Origin: Desulfobacter curvatus DSM 3379
Lineage (GTDB): Bacteria > Desulfobacterota > Desulfobacteria > Desulfobacterales > Desulfobacteraceae
Direction of reading: 5' to 3'
NCBI RefSeq assembly: GCF_000373985.1
Contig: NZ_KB893082.1
Location: 171 to 39,989 of the forward strand
Length of the DNA stretch: 39,819 nt
Numbering within the stretch: the stretch's first letter is position 1; each line of letters opens with the position of its first letter. This document shows, in pieces, positions 33,350 through 39,819 of this stretch. The notes under the pieces were generated by a model. It did no database searches. It had not been told where the DNA came from and saw only the letters and a program-made list of their open reading frames with translations. The position numbers and the translations under genes were made by a program.

Positions 33350-35986
33350 TTAAAAAAACGCACCAATTGAAAAGTCAAATTGACCATCGCCGGTACTCTT
33401 AACATCCTTACCGTCTATAACAATACCATAGGCCAGTCTGATGGGCCCCATGGGAGAGTTCCATCTAAGTTCAAAGCCTGAGCTGGAATACTGATCGCCC
33501 AAGTCAATATTTTCCCCGTCGTTGTAAACATCGCCTCGGTCGTAGAAAAAAACGCCGTAAACCGCCTGTTCTTCTGCAATGGGAAACATCATTTCGATAT
33601 TAAACTGGCAATATGACTCACCGCCGATCTCAATTCTGGACCCATCTCTGGTACCGTTGATGTCGGTATCGTCAAACCCTCTGATGGAATTGATACCGCC
33701 AAGATAGAAGCGCTCCCAGTCTATATCCGGATCTCCATTGGTTCTGTCATCAAGGTATCCGCCCTTGGCATAGATACCGGCTGAAAATTTCCAGAATAAA
33801 GGGAAAAATGCAGCGGATTCCACAAGATATTTGGTAAAATCAATCTCCCCGCCCAAAAATTCCCCTGCATATTCAAGGGACAATTTGTGATACATGCCCT
33901 GGGTGGGCAAAAAACTGTGGTTTCTTGAATCATAACTGATATAAGGCGTAATACTTGAGGTAAGATAAGAGCCTTCAGTAACCGATGTATGATCGGATTC
34001 AACATCATCAATATCAAACTTCTCAATGTTGTAGCTTATACCAATAGTAGTGTAATCCCAGAATCGGCGGGAGGCCGCCCGCAGGGTGAGCCCATAGGCG
34101 TTTTTATCATAATAATCGTATTCGTGTTCAAATTTATAAATATTAAATCCGGCTGAAATAGGCCTGTCAAACAACCAGGGTTCGGTGAATCCGATATCAT
34201 ACAACGCAGTTTCTCCGGACATCCGAATGGTGAATTTTCCTGTTTGCCCTTTGCCGAAAAGGTTACGCTCTTCAACGGAAAACTGGCCGAATGCACCGTC
34301 ATCACTGGAAAACCCGCCACCAAAAGAGAAATTCCCCGTGGGCTTTTCTTCAACGGTGATATGAACGTCCCGTTTGTTTTCTTCTTCGGTTTTAACCGGT
34401 TTGATGTCGATATTCTGGAAATAGTCTTTGAACACCAGGTTTCTGTTGGAGCGCTGGATTTTTTTCATGCTGTAAAGACCCTGCTCTTCAATGGCCAGTT
34501 CTCTTCGGATCACCTTATCCCTGGTCTTTCCGTTGCCGGTAATAATGATCCGGTTGAAGTAGACAAGCGGACCCTTATCAATATCAAAGCTTATATTTAC
34601 AATTGACTGATCATCATTCTTATCCACCCTTGGGATTACCCGGACATTGGCATATCCCTGGTTGGCATAAAAATCGTTCAGGGTAATCATATCCTTGCGG
34701 ACAAGTTCCCGATTATATAACTCAGATTTCTGGGACACCAGAAGTGCCAACAGTTCTTCTTCCGTGGTCAGGATGTCACCTTTAATGGAGATCACACCAT
34801 TTTTATATTGAACGCCCTCATCAATTTTAAACCGGATGGTGATCTCTTCTTTTCCCATGTTCACCACAGGGTCTGACACTTTGACATTTATAAACCCATT
34901 GTTCTTATAAAAGGCTTCTATGCGAAGCACATCATTATCAAGTTCCGTTTCGTCAAGTTCTCCCGATGATGTTATAAATGACCAAAACCCCTTTTCCCGG
35001 GTCTGCATCTCATCTTTGATATCATCATCGTCAAAATATTTATTACCCTCAAATTCAATGGTTGTGATTCTTACTTTTTCACCTTCTTGAATATTAAAAA
35101 CAATATCTGCCTGATGGTTTTCCAACGGTTTTATATCATAGGAAATAATACAGTTATGATAATTTTTTTCATAATATAAACGCTTGAGTTTATCCACATC
35201 GCTGTTCAACTTATATGCATTGAGAATGGATCCGGTTGATGTGCCTACAACCTCAAATAATTCTTGGTCCTCATAAATATGATTATTTTCGAAGCGGATA
35301 TTACGAACACTGGGTTTTTCCCGGACTTCAAAGATGACCTCAACCCCTCTATCCATGTTCTGTTTTTTGATGGTCACATCATCAAAATACCCCATTTTAT
35401 ATACGCTGTTCAGATCATTATTTAACGCGGTGCGACTTAGAATATCGCCTTTCTGGGATGAGATCACCCTTTGGATGGCATCGGCATCAACACGGACATT
35501 ACCTTTGATGCCTATGGCTGAAATGATTTTCTGCTGAAACAATTCGCCTATAATATCTTTTTCCAGGGAGGTTATGCCTGCATACAATTCGGATGGGCTT
35601 GGGGATTGTGAAAAAAAGGTTAAAGGCGCCTGTTTTTCATATACATTGTGCATCTGGGAATCAATGCTCAACGCCTGTCCGGCTATAAAAATGTCGCCGG
35701 TAATGATCCAGTCAACACCTAAACGCATACCCTCCTGACGGAATTGATCGTATTTCCAATTAGTTGTATCAACAAGGGTGTCGGTAATCACGACGGCCGC
35801 ACCGTCTTTTTCAAGCTTTTCCTTCAACATTTTTGACACAGCCGGTGCAATTTTTTCATTGGGCTGCTCTGCCTGGACATGAAAGGGAAATAGTGCAACT
35901 GCGACCCGTTCCTCGGCAGACACCAGGCTTATCCCTAAAAGGTAGAAAAACGCTGCAAGCAATACACTGAACTTAAAATTTCTCAT
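33350..35986 (-). CDS. bamA: Outer membrane protein assembly factor BamA with N-terminal TolB-like domain
   Basis: An 878-residue Omp85 protein. The signal peptide ends near VSA (residue 24). Residues about 25-150 (VAVALFPFHVQAE, GVDWIITGDIFIAGQ) resemble the alpha/beta TolB N-terminal domain rather than a POTRA. Five POTRA repeats follow from about 160 to 520 (first: IKGNVRVDADAIQRVI). The beta-barrel covers about 540-878, has NSIRGFDD in the position of the conserved VRGF loop and ends in a terminal phenylalanine. Usual BamA is about 800 residues, so the extra domain explains the length. It inserts beta-barrel proteins into the outer membrane. Confidence 0.94.
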   Translation of the reverse strand: MRNFKFSVLLAAFFYLLGISLVSAEERVAVALFPFHVQAEQPNEKIAPAVSKMLKEKLEKDGAAVVITDTLVDTTNWKYDQFRQEGMRLGVDWIITGDIFIAGQALSIDSQMHNVYEKQAPLTFFSQSPSPSELYAGITSLEKDIIGELFQQKIISAIGIKGNVRVDADAIQRVISSQKGDILSRTALNNDLNSVYKMGYFDDVTIKKQNMDRGVEVIFEVREKPSVRNIRFENNHIYEDQELFEVVGTSTGSILNAYKLNSDVDKLKRLYYEKNYHNCIISYDIKPLENHQADIVFNIQEGEKVRITTIEFEGNKYFDDDDIKDEMQTREKGFWSFITSSGELDETELDNDVLRIEAFYKNNGFINVKVSDPVVNMGKEEITIRFKIDEGVQYKNGVISIKGDILTTEEELLALLVSQKSELYNRELVRKDMITLNDFYANQGYANVRVIPRVDKNDDQSIVNISFDIDKGPLVYFNRIIITGNGKTRDKVIRRELAIEEQGLYSMKKIQRSNRNLVFKDYFQNIDIKPVKTEEENKRDVHITVEEKPTGNFSFGGGFSSDDGAFGQFSVEERNLFGKGQTGKFTIRMSGETALYDIGFTEPWLFDRPISAGFNIYKFEHEYDYYDKNAYGLTLRAASRRFWDYTTIGISYNIEKFDIDDVESDHTSVTEGSYLTSSITPYISYDSRNHSFLPTQGMYHKLSLEYAGEFLGGEIDFTKYLVESAAFFPLFWKFSAGIYAKGGYLDDRTNGDPDIDWERFYLGGINSIRGFDDTDINGTRDGSRIEIGGESYCQFNIEMMFPIAEEQAVYGVFFYDRGDVYNDGENIDLGDQYSSSGFELRWNSPMGPIRLAYGIVIDGKDVKSTGDGQFDFSIGAFF

Positions 35987-36026
35987 AGATAGACCTAAGT
36001 GATTTATTTTACTTAATTATTACTCT

Positions 36027-36710
36027 TTATACCGGTACGATTTTCCCGTCTTTCAATGTCAGTCGTCTGTCCATTAAGCCGGATAGTTCCGCATTGTGGG
36101 TAACCACGATAATGGTCATCCCCATTTCCTTGTTAAGTTCTTTTAGGAGTTGATGAACCGCTTGGCTGTTTTTTTGATCCAAATTGCCGGTGGGCTCATC
36201 AGCCAGTAACAGGGCCGGTGCCATAACAAGTGCCCTTGCGATGGCCACCCGCTGCTGCTCGCCACCGGACAGGTCTTCTACCCTGTATTTGATTCGGGCA
36301 CCAAGTTCTACCCTTTCAAGCATATTTACTGCATGTTTTTCAATAGTTTTTTTAGATTTACCATTGATCAGCCCAGGCAGCATCACATTTTCAACGGCTG
36401 TAAATCCCTGGAGCAAATAGTGAAATTGAAAAACAAAACCAATATTTTTATTCCTAAAGGCGGCAAGCTTTTCGTCATTATACCCCAGAATATCTTCACC
36501 GCAAAAGCGCTGGTTTCCCTCGTCGGGCCTGTCAAGGGTGCCGATAATGTTAAGCAGGGTGGATTTGCCGATACCCGAAGCCCCCACAACGGCAATGGTC
36601 TCACCCTGTTGTATGGATATATCTGCCTTGTGCAGAATGTCCACTGCAGCTGTTTTGGATACAAAAGACCGTGAAACCCCATTCAGTTGAATCAGCGGCG
36701 TATCACCCAT
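36027..36710 (-). CDS. lolD: Lipoprotein-releasing system ATP-binding protein
   Basis: A 227-residue ABC ATPase of the MacB/LolD group. The Walker A motif is GASGIGKST near residue 41, the signature is LSGGEQQRVAIARAL near 145, and the Walker B motif is LLLADEPTGNLD near 165. It powers extraction of lipoproteins from the inner membrane for LolA. The ATG overlaps the permease stop by 8 bp, so it pairs directly with the transmembrane subunit upstream. Confidence 0.92.
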   Translation of the reverse strand: MGDTPLIQLNGVSRSFVSKTAAVDILHKADISIQQGETIAVVGASGIGKSTLLNIIGTLDRPDEGNQRFCGEDILGYNDEKLAAFRNKNIGFVFQFHYLLQGFTAVENVMLPGLINGKSKKTIEKHAVNMLERVELGARIKYRVEDLSGGEQQRVAIARALVMAPALLLADEPTGNLDQKNSQAVHQLLKELNKEMGMTIIVVTHNAELSGLMDRRLTLKDGKIVPV

Positions 36711-37926
36711 ATCTGATGGCCTCCACCGGATTCATTCGTGATGCTTTATACGACGGATACAGGGTGGACAAAAAGCAAATCACCAATGCGGATACGGCGG
36801 TTAAAATAACATCCGAATATTCAAGCTGAACCGGTAGCGTGGAAAAAGGATATGCCTCGGGCAACTTGATAAATTCGTATCGTTTAAGGATGTAACAGAT
36901 CACCACCCCAAGCGTTGTCCCGATGCCCGTACCGATTAACCCGATAATCATTCCTTTAATTATAAAAATCCGGCGGATCATTGAATGTGTGGCACCCATT
37001 GCTTTTAGTACGGCAATATCACGGGTCTTTTCCATAACCATCATGATCAATGCCGACGCAATATTAAATGCCGCCACAAGGATAATCAGCGTTAGAATAA
37101 CAAACATGGCGGTTTTTTCAAGTTTAAGCGCTGAAAAAAGGCTGTGGTTGATATCCATCCAGTTACGCAGATAATACGGATATTTTATGAATCCAAGTCC
37201 GTTTTGGCTTAACTCTTTTACCTTGAATATCTCATCGGTCCAGATACCGTAAGCAGAAATCTTGCCTTTGGCAGATACCAGAGCCTGGACCTGATCCAGC
37301 CGGGCATAGGCCAGACTGGAATCATATTCCGACATACCGGATTTAAATGTGCCGACAACCACAAACTGCTTCATGGACGGAATCTGACCCATGGGGGAAA
37401 TAATGCCTGATGCAGACATAAGAATTACGCGGTCGCCTTCCATCACCCCCACGGTATGTGCCAGGGACTGTCCAAGAATGATACCGGGAAGGCCTTTTGT
37501 TATTGATGTTTTGTTCAATACGTTCCCAAGGTCTTCACTGGTGTATCCTTTGATCAGTGCAGCTCCTTTTTCCGGTTCGATCCCCCGGATAATGATGCCG
37601 GAAAAAGAGTTGGCCGTGCGTATCATGGCCTGGCCGAATAAAATGGGAGATACGGCCGTGACCCCGGGAGTCTGCCTGATCTTATCTTCCATGTTCGGGT
37701 CAGGAATAAAATGGCCGGAATAATTCATGGCCAGGATATGGGGTTCCAGTCCAAGAATTCGGTTTCTAAATTCGGTTTCCGATCCGCTCATGACGGCAAT
37801 AACCACCACCAATGCCATGACGCCGAGAATAACACCCGCCACGGACAACAGGGTAATCAGAGAAATAAATCCCTCCTTACGTTTGGCCCGTAAGTATTTT
37901 CCGGCTATGAAAAATTCTGCTCCCAC
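36703..37926 (-). CDS. lolC: Lipoprotein-releasing system permease (LolC/LolE type)
   Basis: A 407-residue inner-membrane protein with the FtsX/MacB plan: one N-terminal helix (residues 22-48), a large periplasmic domain (about 50-265) and three C-terminal helices. The opening FIAGKYLRAKRKEGFISLIT and the end YPSYKASRMNPVEAIRYG are hallmarks of LolC/E. The start is GTG at 37926 with an AAAGGT site. Only one permease gene is present beside lolD, so the complex may be a homodimer as in bacteria with a single LolF-like subunit. Confidence 0.92.
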   Translation of the reverse strand: MGAEFFIAGKYLRAKRKEGFISLITLLSVAGVILGVMALVVVIAVMSGSETEFRNRILGLEPHILAMNYSGHFIPDPNMEDKIRQTPGVTAVSPILFGQAMIRTANSFSGIIIRGIEPEKGAALIKGYTSEDLGNVLNKTSITKGLPGIILGQSLAHTVGVMEGDRVILMSASGIISPMGQIPSMKQFVVVGTFKSGMSEYDSSLAYARLDQVQALVSAKGKISAYGIWTDEIFKVKELSQNGLGFIKYPYYLRNWMDINHSLFSALKLEKTAMFVILTLIILVAAFNIASALIMMVMEKTRDIAVLKAMGATHSMIRRIFIIKGMIIGLIGTGIGTTLGVVICYILKRYEFIKLPEAYPFSTLPVQLEYSDVILTAVSALVICFLSTLYPSYKASRMNPVEAIRYG

Positions 37927-37935
37927 AGATACCTT

Positions 37936-39414
37936 TTATGCATGCTTCATATGTGGAAAAAGAATCACTTCCCGGATGGAAGCGGCATCCGTGAGCAACA
38001 TGACCAGACGGTCAATACCGATCCCCTGCCCGGCCGTAGGCGGCATGCCGTATTCCAGGGCCTCAACATACTCCGAATCCATAATATGGGCTTCATCATT
38101 GCCCTCATCACGCTGACGCACCTGCATGAGAAACCGGTTATACTGGTCTTCAGGGTCATTGATTTCGGAAAATCCGTTGGCAATCTCTCTTCCGGCAATA
38201 AATAATTCAAACCGGTCCGTGAGTTCTGAATCCGAATCGCTTTTTCTGGACAAGGGGGATACTTCCACCGGATATCCGGTGATAAATGTGGGCTGGATGA
38301 GCTTGGGCTCCACAAGGGCATCAAATAGTTTGGTCAGCACTTTGCCGTGCCGGTCCTTTTTGGCAATTTGAATATTTTCCTTTTCAGCGTGGGCAAGCAA
38401 TGCCTGGGTGTCATTAACAATGGCCGGATCTACGCCGCCGATCTGTGACAGGGAATCGACCATGGAGATGCGTTGCCACCCCTTTGAAAAATCAATGGTC
38501 ACCCCCTGGTATTCAACTTTGCTGTCGCCGGTAATCTGGGTGACAATGGTGGAGAACATCTCTTCGGTCAGGTTCATCAGATCTTCATAGGTAGCATAGG
38601 CCTGGTAGAACTCAACCATGGTGAATTCCGGATTATGCCGGGTGGAGACCCCTTCGTTCCTGAAATTCCGGTTGATTTCAAACACTTTTTCAAATCCGCC
38701 GACAACCAGTCGTTTGAGATATAGTTCCGGTGCAATACGCAGGTACAATTCCATCCCCAGTGCATTGTGCCAAGTTTTAAACGGTGTGGCTTCGGCACCG
38801 CCGGGCAATGTCTGCATCATAGGTGTTTCCACCTCCATAAATCCGTTTTCATCAAAAAAACGTCTCATGGCAGCCACAATGGCACTTCGTTTTTTAAAAA
38901 TCTGCCGGGTATTTTCATTCATGATCAAATCAAGGTACCGCCGGCGGTATCTTTTTTCAGGATCCTTAATGCCGTGAAATTTTTCAGGCAGCGGCCTTAC
39001 GGATTTGGATAAAAGCTTAAAACTTTCGGCAAGCAGGGTCCACTCACCGGTTCTTGTCTGGAACAAAGGCCCCTCAACACCAATGAAATCACCAATATCC
39101 AATTTTTTAAACAGGGCATATACGTCATCGCCCACCTTGTTTTTCTGGATATATACCTGCAGTTGTTCACCGGCATCCTGGAACCTGACAAATGAGGATT
39201 TTCCCATTTTATTAATGGCCATCATACGGCCCGCCAGGCAAAATTTGCGTCCGTTTTCGCCCAGGGTATCGGCATTTTTTTCTATAATTTCTTTGACTTC
39301 ATGAACCCTATGATCCGGTTTGAAATCATTGGGATACAGGTTGATGCCGTCTGTTTTCAGCTCGTTTATTTTTTCTTTGCGTAGATCAAGAAGTTTGCTT
39401 GTTTTGTTATCCAT
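37936..39414 (-). CDS. lysS: Lysyl-tRNA synthetase, class II
   Basis: A 492-residue class II synthetase. The N-terminal OB-fold anticodon-binding domain covers residues 60-165 (GRMMAINKMGKSSFVRFQD). Motif 1 contains FMEVETPMMQ, motif 2 is FEINRNFRNEGVSTRHNPEFT, and motif 3 is GQGIGIDRLVMLL. It charges tRNA-Lys in the cytoplasm. It is the first gene of the envelope operon, 9 bp from lolC, an arrangement common in deltaproteobacteria. The start ATG at 39414 has a weak ribosome binding site but is the first methionine before the conserved region. Confidence 0.96.
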   Translation of the reverse strand: MDNKTSKLLDLRKEKINELKTDGINLYPNDFKPDHRVHEVKEIIEKNADTLGENGRKFCLAGRMMAINKMGKSSFVRFQDAGEQLQVYIQKNKVGDDVYALFKKLDIGDFIGVEGPLFQTRTGEWTLLAESFKLLSKSVRPLPEKFHGIKDPEKRYRRRYLDLIMNENTRQIFKKRSAIVAAMRRFFDENGFMEVETPMMQTLPGGAEATPFKTWHNALGMELYLRIAPELYLKRLVVGGFEKVFEINRNFRNEGVSTRHNPEFTMVEFYQAYATYEDLMNLTEEMFSTIVTQITGDSKVEYQGVTIDFSKGWQRISMVDSLSQIGGVDPAIVNDTQALLAHAEKENIQIAKKDRHGKVLTKLFDALVEPKLIQPTFITGYPVEVSPLSRKSDSDSELTDRFELFIAGREIANGFSEINDPEDQYNRFLMQVRQRDEGNDEAHIMDSEYVEALEYGMPPTAGQGIGIDRLVMLLTDAASIREVILFPHMKHA

Positions 39415-39525
39415 AAAAATAGTTGCTTTCGTTTATATTTAGGCTCCGAATTTATACATAAAAAGGGCCGTTTCCTTTTAATTTAAAATTTTTAGGTACG
39501 GTAAACCCCATGAATAAAACATGGT

Positions 39526-39554
39526 AAAATAGCGTTTTTGTATAGGCTTGTCAA
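39526..39554 (-). promoter_or_regulatory. Sigma-70 promoter of the lysS-lol-bam-lpx operon
   Basis: The minus strand has TTGACA (39554-39549), a 17 bp spacer and TATTTT (39531-39526). Transcription would start near 39519 and leave a ~105-base leader before lysS. No other strong promoter was seen inside the tightly packed operon. Confidence 0.75.
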
Positions 39555-39819
39555 TGACGGCACGGAAGGCCAGTGCTGACGCATAAATAATAAAAGGTCG
39601 GCCGAAGTTGTTCCGCCCACTCCTTTTTGGGAAAATTCCGCCTTTCCTTCTTTCAGAAGGCATCGGAAAGGTAGTTCTTCCTACACAAACCATGGCCTGT
39701 ACCGAAGATTTTCATTCCGTCCGGGCATAGTTCTCCCCCATTCCAGGCTTGAAACTGTTTCGATTACCTGTCCGTGGTTGCCGTCTCACACTAATCGGAG
39801 TTGAAAGGGGGCGGACAGA
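39555..39819. other. End of window, no recognised gene
   Basis: About 265 bp beyond the lysS promoter. A 71-codon minus-strand frame (39478-39693) runs across the promoter and has no family character. The last 120 bp are GC-richer and may belong to an unseen neighbour or a mobile element, but I could not identify it. Confidence 0.3.

Noticed and set aside
39478..39693. 71-codon minus-strand frame upstream of lysS
   Set aside because: It spans the strong TTGACA-17-TATTTT promoter and shows no family features.

Overview
The window looks like chromosome of an anaerobic, Gram-negative deltaproteobacterium, most likely a Desulfobacter-type sulfate reducer (Desulfobacterota). This rests on gene order and protein style: a lysS-lolC/E-lolD-bamA-skp-lpxD-lpxA-lpxI-lpxB run without fabZ, a BamA with an extra TolB-like N-terminal domain, archaeal-style split glutamate-synthase proteins and a NifI-type PII. 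No rRNA, tRNA or CRISPR was seen. The genus assignment is inference.

Layout. 1-1036 is debris: the 3' end of an ISAs1-family transposase, then a decayed unknown gene. 1037-15392 (all minus strand) is nitrogen cluster A. In transcription order it holds an XRE-cupin regulator, an APC permease, a NifI1-like PII protein, an unknown 184-residue protein, a glutamine-synthetase-like ligase, a class-II amidotransferase, a GXGXG protein, an FMN/Fe-S glutamate-synthase protein, a three-subunit HcnABC-type amine/amino-acid dehydrogenase and a Gdh2-type NAD-glutamate dehydrogenase. 15952-23570 (minus strand) is cluster B: a classical PII gene behind a near-perfect sigma-54 promoter, an ammonium transporter, a second class-II amidotransferase, a 1022-residue fusion of GXGXG and FMN domains with an extra degenerate barrel, and a type III glutamine-synthetase-like ligase. 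24485-27622 (plus strand) carries a GdhA-type dehydrogenase, purU and folD. 27701-39414 (minus strand) is the envelope operon, driven by a TTGACA-17-TATTTT promoter upstream of lysS.

How the genes may work together. Each nitrogen cluster has one ligase plus the amidotransferase/GXGXG/FMN set, which is the enzyme complement of the N-methylglutamate route (GmaS + MgsABC, related to GlnT + GlxBCD). In hand alignment both ligases lack the flap glutamate that classical glutamine synthetase uses to bind and deprotonate ammonium, and both replace it with a bulky aromatic residue. That favours gamma-glutamylation of amines. The HcnABC-type dehydrogenase could oxidise the N-alkylglutamate, glutamate dehydrogenase could recycle glutamate, and FolD-PurU could take a methylene-THF unit to formate. 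The working hypothesis is two amine/ammonium-linked glutamyl pathways side by side in an anaerobe. An archaeal-style GS-GOGAT ammonium system remains the main alternative, especially for cluster B.

The envelope operon is conventional. It makes lipid A (LpxA, D, I, B), folds and inserts outer-membrane proteins (Skp, BamA), exports lipoproteins (LolC/E, LolD), and begins with lysyl-tRNA synthetase.
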